A stretch of DNA of 64,000 nucleotides from Phytophthora sp. 'mugwort'. Lineage: Eukaryota > Oomycota > Peronosporomycetes > Peronosporales > Peronosporaceae. The translations under genes and the position numbers were made by a program. The DNA lies in contig JAUCEF010000013.1 of the NCBI GenBank assembly GCA_033558025.1, forward strand, positions 4,891,001 through 4,955,000, read 5' to 3'. The notes beneath the pieces are model-generated. The model saw nothing but the letters and a program-made list of their open reading frames with translations, ran no database searches and was not told the origin of the DNA. Of this stretch, positions 1 through 10,209 are shown one piece after another; the stretch's first letter is position 1; the number at the start of each line of letters is the position of its first letter.

Positions 1-1640
1 CGTAATGGATGGCGAGAAGGAGCACTCGCGCTGGATCTTTTTCCCAAATCGCAGCCCGAGACATCTCGCGGTACTCCAAATCCAGCTGAAGTCGCCCGAG
101 AAATTCGTCACGCACTTCCTCCCACGTCTTTCTCGTCTCTTCGCTGTCGTCTTCAGGCCGGCAAGCCAACGCTTCTCTTCGTTCATACTCTTCTTGCTTT
201 TCACGCTTTTCACTGCTTCTCCTTGCACTGTTGCAGGAATTCCTCCATGCGAGTCAAGAATTCCTTCGCGACGTCACTCTATAATCCACAGGGAAAGTGC
301 TAGCTGCATCTACATAAAACTAAATGGCATTACTCGCCCAGCGTCTTACCCACGCAATGCGGCTCTTGTACGTTATAACGCAGTTCGGGCACTTCTTGCG
401 CTTCTGCATTAGCTCCGAGTAAGATTGAGGGTTACCACAGCTCGGACACTCCTTCTTGTCCACACGATCCAAGTGCGCAGCTTCTTCTCGCGTTCGGCGG
501 AGCTGCTCCTGTCGGGCTCGCTCCGCTGCCTCCAATACGACGCACAAAATCTTCGTTCCGTCGAAGGGCAGCACCCCTGCTGCCTCCTGGACCTTCCTCC
601 TCGTCGGAATCGTTGTTTAATATCTTCTTCTTGCCGCTACTGTTGTGCAAACGCGGGGTGAAGCGGCAGCGACGGTTGTCATCTAAACGTGCGAATTCAG
701 GATGCCGTTTCTGCTTCTGGCGAGCTTGTGGGAACTTGTCCTTGGCAAGCTCGTTCAGTGCCTCTCGGTTCGCGACTCATTTCTTCAGTTTGGTATTGTT
801 GGTATTTCCTCCTTGCGCTATCGAAGCGAGAAAGAGGCGCCTCTGGGTAAGTGACAGTTGTTGGAACTGGAAAGCGCTAAGCTTGTCTTGCATCGCGCGT
901 TGGTACTTGAGCTTGCTCATAGATTGACTCGAGGTTGCACCTTTCAAGCGACTGTGACTGGGTGAATGGTGACGACCTAGGGACTTTGCCTTGGCAACAC
1001 TCGCAACAAGTATTTCTGCAGCTGCACGGGCACTAGCAGCATCGTCATCGAACTTCTCATCCTCGTATTGTGCTGCTGCTCAGCTACAGCAGCCTTCAAC
1101 CAGTTATAACCTGTTCGTTGTGCTGCGCGACCCGTTCGGCTCTGACCTCAAAAATTGCTGTATCCAAAGCGCGTTGAACCTTGTCCGCCTAAGCCTTATT
1201 CGCCTCGACTTCGTGCTCCAGTTGGTTTATCTCAGCAGCTAAAGTTGCTAGCGTTGGCTTTGGCCGCTTAGCGACTTCAAATTCGAGACTTTTGGCGACC
1301 TCTATCAACGATGGCGCGGCGGATACGGCTTCTGTTTGGCGACCTCCAACGACGTCGTTGCCTTTTTAGGTGGCTTATCTTCATTGTCACTGTCACCAAG
1401 CATGTCCTCCTCGGCCTCATCAACTTCACTCGGGGTTGTCTGTTTCGAAACAGGGGTACCGTTTTCCTGCTTTCCGGCTTCAAGCCCTGCACAAATGCCA
1501 TCAACGCCGATACCATATTTGAAGCTTCGATGCAAATTGGTATATGAGGTCATTGATAGCAGGATGCGAGTCCACGGCATCTTGCATTGCACATGACCTA
1601 CACCATCCCATGCATCGGAATAGCAGTCTTCCACTTAATT
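1..1640 (-). pseudogene. Decayed gene for a coiled-coil protein with a zinc ribbon
   Basis: Reading the minus strand from about 1640 down to the window edge gives one protein-like track broken by frame changes and stops. An acidic start (about 1340-1450) leads into a heptad-like E/K/A-rich stretch (about 1000-1320) with an in-frame TAG near 1189. A basic stretch with another stop follows (about 640-960). Near 520-535 one extra base breaks the frame just before an R/E-rich helix. Then comes a CxxC...CxxC ribbon (CPSCGNPQ and KKCPNC, about 355-450), and another charged helix (KTWEEVRDEF) runs off the left edge. Single-base shifts rather than introns explain the breaks. I do not recognise the family; a nucleic-acid-associated coiled-coil protein would fit. 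It could instead be a functional gene with assembly errors, but the number of lesions argues for decay. Confidence 0.5.
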
Positions 1641-1712
1641 CCAGAATATATCCATTGTCAACGCCATTTCCGTAAGGAGCTCTGAAGAGAGAAAAGCACA
1701 CTGCTTTTGGTG

Positions 1713-2069
1713 ATGTGCAAGCATATTCCCAACGCCCAAGTAAGTGCTTGTCCTCGTAGATATATAGGCCACTCTAATTCCCTCACGTGATTAATGCAGG
1801 CTTCCTTTCGGGCGCCATGTTGCAACCGCTGGTTTGATTGCAGTGAATGCCACTTCGAGTTAAGTGACCATCGACAGCAAGCTGCCGTAGAAATGGCATT
1901 CGTCTGCAAGCAGTGCCGCAAGCCCTTCCGTAAGGACTTGGCCGCTTTCGACAAAGAGGACGAGAGCTGTCCACATTGCGGGAATGGGCTGATCCAGCCC
2001 GTTGGTGACGTTTCCGATTCAAGAGTAGCGACTCCATCAGTGCCGAATCCGGCGACGAACTCGTCCTAG
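1713..2069 (+). CDS. Small CHY-type zinc-finger protein (Hot13-like), two exons
   Basis: Exon 1 is 1713-1739 (nine codons), intron 1740-1799 (60 nt, GTAAGT...GCAG), exon 2 1800-2069, giving 98 aa. The splice joins CKHIPNAQ to ASFRAPCC and restores the start of a zf-CHY domain, which is strong support for both junctions. An in-frame TGA lies just upstream (1684-1686). Visible ligands are C2, H4, C16, C17, C23, C26, H27, H33, C45, C48, C66 and C69 (CxxCH, CKQC and CPHC clusters), so the domain fills residues 2-70. A short polar tail follows. Family knowledge: yeast Hot13, a short CHY protein, works in the mitochondrial intermembrane space on zinc handling and small Tim protein assembly; other CHY proteins are larger ubiquitin ligases. 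No RING domain is present here. The Hot13-like role is inference from size and domain. The decayed minus-strand gene ends just upstream. Confidence 0.82.
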
Positions 2070-3550
2070 GAACCAAACTACAATCATCAATGTTTTTATT
2101 TTGTTTTAGTTGCATTGCAATCTATGGTGTTTCTTATATTATAATCCGAGATACACACAACACAAAGGCTGGCTCGGAATCGTGTTCAGTCCTTGCAATG
2201 ACCAGAGAACTCCATCGAGTGTGATCGACGCCTTGGCGGGTGGACTGAACGCACTCGTAGCACAGAGCTCCGCGTCGTTGTTCTGGCCAGATTGACGTGG
2301 TCTTATGTTGCAGTGCGCATTGCTCGCTTCAATCCAGTCCCCCGGCAAGTCCACCGCTGTCGACTTCAGTGTTCTGCCTGATTACTACCGGTAGTGCAAT
2401 TTTGTCGAGCAGTGCAGCTCGCGAGCGTCTATCGACGACGCGTTCGCTGAGCCCGCAGCTGATCTAAGCAAGCGGTGACTCGTACGAAACGCACCGACCG
2501 GTACTTGGCGCCAATACCGAGAGATTTTTGTTTGTCACTAGTGTCTCCACACGAGCGCATCCAGACACTGACACGTTAGTGTAGGTGCGATAGCCGCATG
2601 CAAAGCTCTTGTATGTCAACGTAAATCGACACCAAAGAGGCGCACTTGACGAAACTTTGCCGTGCATCCTGCAGTGCAAGTTGCAGTTATCCCGGGCGAA
2701 AGGTGTCGGCGCAGCAGTTTACGTGAAGATGAGCCCTGACCGATAAATCCAGGATCTCCGTCGCAGTAGCGAACACGTTCGCCAGTGCTGCGACGCGTTC
2801 GAGCCTGTCATTCCAGCGTGAGTCCATGCAGTGCAAACCTCTCAACTTCAGATTTGGTCGCTGGGCGTTCACCAGCTACTTGAAAGCCGGAGCATCAACT
2901 CCGATAATAGTAAATGTAAGCATGCGTACGTACTACTTCTTGGGGCGCTAAATAGCAGACAGTTGGCACTGCCAATGGCAGGCTACAACCTGTAGCAAGC
3001 AGGCTGTGAGGCTATTACCACCGTGACTGGAGTCATACTGGTGCTCCACGAAGAGATTCTCCCAGCACAGCAATCACCATTAGTTGGAGGTGTTGGAATC
3101 GAAGAGGTCGCCGAGACAGTGTCGTGCACGATGCTCGTTATACGAGCATCCGGACACGGGACGGGGGACCTGCGACGGGGAGTTCGCCATCGTCCAACCT
3201 CGCAGCACGCCACCGAGCGCGCATGGTCGTCCGCAGGATATCCCGGCGCCGTCGCTCCGGCGATCGCTTGGACCTCGGTTGTCGCTCGCCCTGATTGTGA
3301 GCAAGCTGCTTGATTCCTGCCACGCTCATGGTCCCACAGTAAAATGCGCTAGAGTAGAGCGCGCTCATGGCGAGATGGAGCTGGTCGGTCTATGATCGGC
3401 CAGGGCCTGTCTGTTGCCACCCGCTGTCAAGCGCAACCCACCCGCCTGGGCAGCTGCCTGCGCTTCAATTGCCATTTAGGATTTTGCGGTCGAGGCAGCA
3501 GTCCATTAGCGTGAGCGTGTCGATCGTCACTTTAGCAGTGGTTAGTCGCG
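2070..3550. other. 1.5 kb without a recognisable gene
   Basis: Only short overlapping open frames on both strands, none with recognisable motifs or a convincing splice partner. The part from about 3420 to 3550 probably holds the promoter of the gene starting at 3551, but I see no certain core element. Confidence 0.5.
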
Positions 3551-4255
3551 ATGCTGGATGCCATCTCGCTGACGGAGGAGGAGCTCGGGGTGCTGTTCGG
3601 CCCAGCCTCACACGGGGCCGGTGACAACCCCTCGCTCCTCCAGCCTCGCGCTGCTGCCGGCAGTAGAAAGTCGACGCCGAGCCGAGCGCGCGTCTCCAAT
3701 GCATCAGATAAACACGCGGTCGCCACGAAGAAGACCAGGACGACGATTGCCAACGCCAATGCGGCCGTGCCAGCTCGTTGCGGCTACCGGACCGGCAAGT
3801 GCCAGAACCTGCAGGCCATCAAGCGCAACGGGAAGCTGCACAAGCTCTGCGAGTTCCACCGCGAGCGGGCCAACCTGAACCAGAAAAAACTGGATCGCAA
3901 GAAGCGCATGCAACGCTCTAAGATGTCCTGCGGCTCCGTCTCGTCCGCCTCATCCGTCACGTCCGAGGACGACAGTCAGAGTCTTGATCTAGAGAACTGC
4001 TCGCCGCGCACCGTTGAGGCGGTGATGACCAGCAACGGCTTCATTAAAGCAGAGGCCAAGAAGAAATGTGACGATCTCGACACCGAGCTGTTCTTGCCCA
4101 CCAGTCTTCATGAGGCCCCGCTGGCGCTCGGTTGCGAGGAGCTCGCCATCTTCTGTAGCCTCATGACCTTCGACGTCAACCACCGGGCATTGCCGAACCG
4201 AGACGCGCCTCCAGTCTGCACACCTTCGTGTCATTACCACACGAGCCTAGTGTGA
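3551..4255 (+). CDS. Basic C3H (WRC-like) zinc-binding protein, probably nuclear
   Basis: Intact single-exon ORF of 234 aa. Residues 1-70 are polar and low in complexity, after an acidic start (LTEEELGVLFG). The conserved core is residues 77-118: C77, C84, C100 and H103 in a C-x6-C-x15-C-x2-H arrangement with the motif KRNGKLHKLCEFHR, running into a strongly basic tail (LNQKKLDRKKR) that looks like a nuclear localisation and DNA-binding surface. This core resembles proteins often seen in oomycete gene sets and loosely resembles the plant WRC C3H motif; that comparison is from memory. A serine-rich and acidic region follows (128-150), then a C-terminal part without known motifs. High GC in third positions and no lesions suggest an expressed gene. 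A role as transcriptional regulator is inference only. Confidence 0.72.
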   Translation: MLDAISLTEEELGVLFGPASHGAGDNPSLLQPRAAAGSRKSTPSRARVSNASDKHAVATKKTRTTIANANAAVPARCGYRTGKCQNLQAIKRNGKLHKLCEFHRERANLNQKKLDRKKRMQRSKMSCGSVSSASSVTSEDDSQSLDLENCSPRTVEAVMTSNGFIKAEAKKKCDDLDTELFLPTSLHEAPLALGCEELAIFCSLMTFDVNHRALPNRDAPPVCTPSCHYHTSLV

Positions 4256-5133
4256 GGCGTCCGGAGTGCATTAAGATACTTTATTAGATCCTCAGTAAGT
4301 TAGCTAACGTATTGTAGTAGTCGAGATGGACGCGGAAGACGAGAAAATTGAGCCAATATATAGAAAAATGTTGTCTCAAAGGCTTTCGACCGCCAGAGCA
4401 CGGTCTCGTTGAACCGTCATATTCTCTCCTCGTGACTCGAGCACGGCGTCTAAAAATGGAGAAGCTGCCGCGACACACTCAGCAAGGCAGTGGAAGTGAC
4501 CGAAATGATTTAGGTGGTAGGCGCCAAAACTAAGCAGCATTAAATTATGGATCGCTTGTCGTGGACCAAAGGACTGCAACTGGCCGTTGTAACTTCGACT
4601 TCGTGCTCGACGCCTTCATTCGGTTGCTCAACGCAATCTGGTTATCCGGATATGCATTGTGTGTTAGTCGAAGTTTCCACGGTCGATTGGTTGAATCGAC
4701 GCAAATCGACCTGCAAATTGACCGGCCTAAACGAACTTGAGTTAACAATGGTCACCACTAAGTACGTAATCGAACTTAGACGATTTTTTTTGCCGATTCC
4801 AAAACAACTTAGCCGATTCAACCGACTGCTGACCAGCATCAGCAAGTTTGGCTGGAATTCTCAATAATGATTAAAAGTTTAGTCAAGATTAGGGAGGTTT
4901 CGCAGTGGTATTTCCTCAGGGCTGGTTCTAACTACGCCATGCCATGGCATAGATCCCGCGCATTTGATTGGCCTGTGGATTTTAGGGCTAGGGTCTTTGT
5001 GCCATCGATGGCAAAACCATGGTGCACCAAAGTTGCCATTGCCACCGTGCCACGCTCACAATTCTCTTTCCTTCTCCAAAATTCGCAATTGCACTACGTC
5101 TCCTCACCGTGATTTGGTTCCCGACCGCATACC
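4256..5133. other. Transposon-flank sequence, no gene seen
   Basis: No convincing gene. Contains the left copy of a direct repeat (4668-4735) whose partner lies beyond the Harbinger relic at 6535-6600, so much of this stretch probably belongs to that element or a related repeat. Confidence 0.4.
4668..4735 (+). repeat. Direct repeat, left copy (partner near 6535-6600)
   Basis: Shares the pattern TTTCCAyG..CGATTkGTyGAATCrA with 6550-6575 in the same orientation. The two copies flank the Harbinger transposase relic. They are too diverged to give a confident boundary. Confidence 0.4.
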
Positions 5134-5930
5134 GTGGAGCCCAAGCTTGACGTCTTTCTTGTGCTGCTGCTACTGCTGGCAGTCCTCGTCGTGCTCCCCG
5201 TCGATATACGGCGAAAGCGCCTTCAACGTGAGCGCATCTACTGGGAGACCTACGCACAACGCTTAGTTGACGAGGGTAAATTTCAGAAGTACTACAAGAT
5301 GTCCTACCCGTCATTTATTACTCTTGCAGCGAAGCTCGAGCCATACCTACTTGTCGTCGAGAAGCAATCGCGTAACCGGACGGGAACGGATCCAATAGCA
5401 TATCATCAAACTTTAAATGTGCTTGCGCTGGCTGAGCGGTGGGTCCTACCATGACGTGTGTGAGATCGGCGGGGTGAGCGTTACAGCGTTTTGTGCCTCG
5501 AATCATGAAGAAGTGGACGCTATATTAGCTCATCCAGACTTGCGGTTACAAATTCCTACTCCCGTTCAAACCCAACCACATGCTGCGAAAGCATTTGAAA
5601 ATCTAAGTAATTCACGCGTGATGATGAAAGGATGCGTCGGCGCCGTTGATGGGATGGCTGTGTCCCATTCGAGTTCTGCAAAAGAAAGAAGATGCAAGAG
5701 TGCGATCGTTTTTCTCCTGCCACTATCAACGCTATGGAGTAAATGTGCAGGCGTGCTGTGACCATTTAAGCCGATTTACCGCTGTGAGTTGCTCGAGCCC
5801 TGGTGGAACCGGCGATGCAGTTGCGTTTCTAAAGTGTAGGTTTTCGGGTGTAGTAAGTGAACTCCCAAAAGGTCTGTATGTTGTTGGCGACAACGCATAC
5901 ACCAACATCAATTCCCTCCATACGAAAAAG
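5134..5930 (+). pseudogene. PIF/Harbinger transposase relic (DDE_Tnp_4 type)
   Basis: Protein homology runs through three plus-strand frames. An N-terminal segment (5134-5440) has a hydrophobic start and LVDEGKFQKYYKMSYPSF. The next (about 5417-5640) reads LAEL/RWLSGGSYHDVCEIGGVS and then MMKGCVGAVDGMAV, where GAVDG is the usual site of the first catalytic Asp. The third (about 5715-5930) has the YGVNVQACCD strand and VVGDNAY, the usual second Asp. The glutamate of the triad is not found, because the sequence degenerates after about 5930. At least two frameshifts make it non-functional. Family knowledge: Harbinger transposases act in the nucleus and need a separate Myb-like partner; none is visible here. 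Confidence 0.75.
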
Positions 5931-6149
5931 CAACATGTCTGTCCGTCCTGTCACTCCTTCCCTGTCGTCTCAGCCTCTCTTTTGGCATCCTTTCCCTCGG
6001 CGATTGCAACACTTCACTCACCTATCACACCGACTGCACTCCGTCCGGACTGCAAAAACTATGCCCGAAATTACAAAATGCCGTGCGTGACGGTTTATAA
6101 CCCCTTTTCATTACCCAAAAGCCATGTAATTGTGAATTGCTGCCGAGCG

Positions 6150-6440
6150 CAGCGAGGCGGCCTCCCATTGGATCAAACTGTCTAGCGAGCGAAGCGAAGG
6201 CGGCTCCAAATTGGCTAAAATGCTGCCAAGCGAAGCGAAGGCAGCACCGCCAAAAACCGTTTCGTGTATAGCAGGACCGGAGGGCCCGCCCTTCCTATCG
6301 AAGCCAAATGCGTAGGTAGCTCAAATAGTATACTAATACGGCGAGTAGTGCATCGAGTCTGTGCGAGCGGAGCGGAGATGCTAATACCGGAGCGAAGCGT
6401 AGGTAGCTTTTCTCAGTAGTGGAGCGAGCTCTTGAGCGAG
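6150..6440. repeat. GCGAAGCG-type simple repeat tract
   Basis: Repeated short units built on gcgaagcgaaggcgg and gagcgaagcg are scattered over 6150-6440, and related units recur at 8320-8425. At 8320-8425 a unit (gtgcgagccg.agcgggctta) is present twice about 65 bp apart. Looks like repeat-end material from transposons rather than coding sequence. Confidence 0.45.
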
Positions 6441-6534
6441 CGGAACGGGTTGGGACCCAACAAACACTCACCGAGCTTTGCGGCCGCAAAGCGGGCGGCG
6501 CTTGGTTAGTTACTACTCCAGTATTGTGTTTTCT

Positions 6535-6600
6535 ACTCAAAAATTTCCATGCGCGATTTGTCGAATCAATCTCGCAGGAAATCGTGCGAATTGCTTTGTG
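6535..6600 (+). repeat. Direct repeat, right copy (partner at 4668-4735)
   Basis: Same orientation as the left copy; see that entry. Both encode the same short minus-strand peptide pattern (DSTNRxWKF), which is what revealed the pair. Confidence 0.4.
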
Positions 6601-6631
6601 TTCACGATGACACACAGTTAAGTACGATTGA

Positions 6632-6675
6632 ATTCATTGCGAGCGCATCGACCGGGCATGATCCAAGGACTGAAG
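6632..6675 (+). repeat. Repeat A, first copy
   Basis: attcattgcgagcgcat followed by gac.g.gcatga.ccaa.gactgaa. The second copy is at 8584-8626. Here repeat A is separated from repeat B (7449-7489) by about 770 bp; at the second locus A and B are adjacent. Confidence 0.6.
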
Positions 6676-6785
6676 CTTAACGGATTCTACCATATAGTAT
6701 ACGGTACAATACAATAATAGTGCTCCTTAAATTTCTACGATTCGGCAAGGTTTTATACGAAAATATTTAATTTAGATGATAAACG

Positions 6786-6860
6786 ACGGCATTGGTGGAG
6801 TGGAGTAGCCTGCTGTCGGCCAATCAGCAGAGGTCGGGTTCAAGCCCCGCAGAGATCACA
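6786..6860 (+). ncRNA. tRNA-like/SINE-like relic with pol III boxes
   Basis: A box A match (TGGTGGAGTGG, 6793-6803) and an exact box B match (GGTTCAAGCC, 6837-6846) lie 44 bp apart, which suits an internal RNA polymerase III promoter. The T-arm forms four of five pairs. The flanking seven-base acceptor arms do not pair and no clean anticodon stem-loop forms. That argues for a tRNA-derived SINE end rather than a working tRNA. tRNA-derived SINEs are known in Phytophthora genomes; membership of a known family was not tested. Confidence 0.4.
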
Positions 6861-6959
6861 GACGGGAAACTGAAACCACCAAATATGTCCTTTTACATCA
6901 AAACTTTAAAATCGAAGTTGATAACTGCCGCCCGAAAAGCTTTATTATTTTCGTTAGCT

Positions 6960-7258
6960 TAATCAACAACTAGTTCATCAAAGATCTCACCTAAAATGTC
7001 CTCGTTGTCTTCGGCAATATCTCCCAACCCTTCATCCATACCCCCCTCTTGACTAACTTACTTAGTTTGGAAAATATTTTTCGTAGATGTCGTGCTTCGA
7101 AATGTGCCAGTCGCGGTAATCACCGCTGAAACCTTTCACCCCAACTCTCCCTTAAAGTGCCACAGTGCAGGAGTAGGCACACCGCCACCAGACCCCTTGA
7201 TCCATTCAATCACTTCGCGTTTCTCCAGGTTAGTCTTCCAGGTTCGCTTTGGCGCCAT
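6960..7258 (-). pseudogene. N-terminal relic of a pogo-like (CENP-B HTH) transposase
   Basis: From an ATG at 7258 the minus strand reads MAPKRTWKTNLEKREVIEWI, then GGGVPTPALWHFKGELGWKVS, which has the layout of the helix-turn-helix start of oomycete pogo-like transposases. The frame breaks near 7100. An acidic piece (GDIAEDNEDILGEIFDEL, about 6970-7050) follows in another frame. The catalytic core is absent, so this is a truncated relic or a non-autonomous derivative. It sits inside the stretch separating repeats A and B. Confidence 0.45.
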
Positions 7259-7448
7259 GGATGCCACTAGAAAAGTTGGGTGCGGCCTGTTCAGGGCAAT
7301 TTGGAAAGTGAGGTAGATGCAACGGTATTGCTATGGGTTTAATATTTGGAACGGTATTATAATTGGAACGGCATAATGAGAAAAAGAACGTCTAGAAGTC
7401 AAGAAGGGTACTGTTATGCGATAGGGTGTATTATTTGGTACAACCGTT

Positions 7449-7489
7449 ATATTGGGGCGATTCGCTTAATCAGTCAATTCTGGCAAATA
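7449..7489 (+). repeat. Repeat B, first copy
   Basis: tattggggcgattcgcttaa plus cagtcaattctggcaaata. The second copy is at 8632-8672, next to repeat A, and a weaker partial copy lies near 8086-8106. Confidence 0.6.
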
Positions 7490-8583
7490 GAGGCGGGAAG
7501 CACAATACTACACGCCATTAACTTAATGGCATTAAGTATACCGCATTTCGCATGTTAACAGTCACATCATATGTACGTAGGGGTAGGAATATTGCTAAAA
7601 GCTGATGTGTCGAGATCGCATAGCATCTGTGTCTATACAGGGATACCGCCGATTCGAAGATCGTTAACCCAGACAGCAACCACCTCCTCTACAGCGCTAG
7701 TAAGGACGGTACCGACTCCAACGGATCGAAGTTTTGATGTCCGCTTCTTCCTTCATCCGCTGCAGCCTCGAGCTTGCTGTACTCGCGCCGCCAGCGCGGA
7801 ATTTGCGTGAGTTTTGACGAGTAGAACTGCTTGTCAAGTGAGTGGTAAAATCTTTCTATGGTGGGGCGCGTATCGGTCAGCTCAAGACAGTCGAGAATGG
7901 CTAGCTTCTTCTCGACGGTCGCACCGTTCAGTCCGTGTTGGTTCTTCTTCCAACCAGGACCTCCTTATCGGGGCCGGCCCCGTGGAGGTACGGGCACCAT
8001 ACGAAAATATCAGCCAGTCAGTAAAATTTCCGGTGTATTTCTTAACATGCGATAATGAGTGCGCACTATTATTGATTCTGATTGGTCTATTTTGGGGTGT
8101 ATCGCTTAAGATGTGGTATCGTTTAATGGATGAATATCATCAAACTCCGTCATCGAACTGCCGACAGTACTTAAGCGGAGACTATACACCGAGTAATTCA
8201 AATGGTGCAAATCGGCCGACACTGATCAAACTATACAAAAACCAAGTATAAAAACTAATCTAGCCTTCTGATTGGTCGGCAGAGGGGGACGGGACGGGTG
8301 TCATATCCCCCGATCAAGCGGAGGCGAAGCGTGCGAGCCGCAGCGGGCTTAAGGTTCTGTACAAGCCAGCGAAGCAAGCTGCAAGCGAAGGTGAAGCTTG
8401 CGAGCCGTAGCGGGCTTAGAGTTCTGCCCCAATGAGCGCGGTGAGCACTAGCATCGGTGGGATTGCGCGGAGCGCATAGCTGGGTGATAGATATTCTTAA
8501 AGGTAACACCCCGTCTTTTTGCATGTTATGTCTGTCGGCAGTGTCGGTCAATGTGCGGCAATTTTACGGTATTGAACGATAAA
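7490..8583. other. Repeat debris without a recognised gene
   Basis: Short open frames only. The 7571-8055 part reads like a diverged transposon interior, but I could not assign it. Contains simple repeats at 8320-8425. Confidence 0.4.
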
Positions 8584-8672
8584 ATTCATTGCGAGCGCAT
8601 AGACAGAGCATGACCAAAGACTGAAAGGATGTATTGGGGTGATTCGCTCAATAGATCAATTTTGGCAAATAT
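8584..8672 (+). repeat. Adjacent repeats A and B, second locus
   Basis: Repeat A (8584-8626) and repeat B (8632-8672) are separated by only five bases, against about 770 bp at 6632-7489. The pair looks like the uninterrupted version of the first locus. Confidence 0.55.
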
Positions 8673-8779
8673 ATTCGCGGGTTGCATATAAAGAGCCGCT
8701 ATTGGATTATCTTGGTAAATGTATGCGGACCTGATTTTCAACACTACGCACGGGAGCACAAAGCAAGCCACTCCCACAA

Positions 8780-9540
8780 ACTAAGGTTTTGTATGGCCGC
8801 CATGATGTCTTGAAGCACTCTTCGCTTTAGCGGTGGCTCGGACTCCTTCCACCTCGAGCGCTACCGGACGACGTCCGCTCTTTTGGTTGGCTGCTCGCTG
8901 AACCGCCTTTGCATTGTGTGCATCAATCTTGCCTTCAGCCTTAAGTCGGGCGGCTTCGGAGCGCTATTCGACGAGCGTTCAGAGCCGCTAAGTCCTCTAC
9001 GCGCATTGCTCGTCGTTCCCCCCAGCTCATGTTTCGCGTGGTTTACCGTATCGCCGCCTTCATGCGGTCTGCTTCGAGGCGCTTAGTGTATCGGTGCAGG
9101 CGGTGCGACTCCGTGTCTTGCGCACTCATGACCTTGAGTTCTGCATGGGTGTTGAACGTCTCACGCATTTCAGCGCTAGTATAAAAAAAATCTCGGGCAT
9201 CGACGGTGTTATATATGAGCCACGCGTTCGAGCCGTCACCTGCGGGATCACCAGGTTCGTCGCGTGGAAGGCAAGCACATTCAGCGCATCAAGTTCCAAG
9301 CCTTGGTATTGCTTCTGACGGTTCGTAAGCTGTAAATCAAATGCTCCCATGGTGGCTCGACTTATTGAAGCGCCCACAGCTCCGCTCCTAGTGAAGCAAA
9401 TCGAGATCTGAAAATGGGAGCGGATTCGGCGCGATCTACTCTCACGGCATGTGCACTCTCGAAGCTGGTTCCGACGTGAAATACACAGAGAAATGGGCGC
9501 GCAAAAACCTTCTTCTCGAAGGGCATCTTGGGTTTTGTAT
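8780..9540 (-). pseudogene. Unrecognised charged-protein relic
   Basis: The minus strand gives protein-like text in shifting frames from about 9377 down to 8790: LELDALNVLAFHATNLVIPQ, then a charged helix (SAEMRETFNTHAELKVMSAQ), then an A/R-rich stretch. Stops and shifts break it repeatedly. It may be part of a transposon protein. I do not recognise the family. Confidence 0.3.
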
Positions 9541-10209
9541 GGATAAGGTGGCTCGTTTTAAGACCCGGCTTGTTCTATATCCCCACGGATAGACGGGAAG
9601 CACAATATTGTTGTTGTGCTAAAATGTTGCTTCAGTAGGGTACACATATCGACGGAAGATATGGCCTGTACAAAGTTTATCGCATATGGCACATTATGCA
9701 GCCCGCGATGAGGATCATATGACAAGACAATATTCCCGACGGGAACAGACAGAAACCGACGGGAACAGAATTACTTCGAGCCAGTGCAGTGACAAAAAAA
9801 ACGCGTATACACTCGAACAGTATAGTCGGATAATGTTCTCAGTCTCGTGAATTGGCATATCTGTTCGTATGAACCTGCTAAAGCTGCCTACACCGCGAAC
9901 GCAATAGTGCTTCGTACAACATGGAACCTGGCAGCTAGATCAGAGGCAGTCGGTATAGACGGTTTGCAGTGTGTTTAGCGTAGCGTAGTGGAAACAATAC
10001 TAATGTAGAGTAGCTATCAATCCGCTAGATGCCCTACGGCTTCAGCGCAGGCATGGGAAAATACTTATCGGTAGTGGATCAGATGAATAGAAGAAACATA
10101 ATAAGTGATTTCTTTGTAGTGACCCCAATAATAATATATTGGGTGATGAAAACATATTGGCATGCACACTACCTGGCGAGAGAGCTCAAGCTCTAAAGAT
10201 TTCGGCCTA
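9541..10209. other. No gene seen
   Basis: AT-rich sequence without an open frame of note on either strand. Probably repeat debris between the relic on its left and the hAT element on its right. Confidence 0.5.

Noticed and set aside
5..412. Plus-strand ORF of 135 codons at the window start
   Set aside because: Opposite to the minus-strand coiled-coil/zinc-ribbon relic, which has coherent motifs; the plus reading has none.
6786..6860. A functional tRNA gene
   Set aside because: The acceptor arms do not pair and no proper anticodon stem with a seven-base loop forms, despite good pol III boxes.
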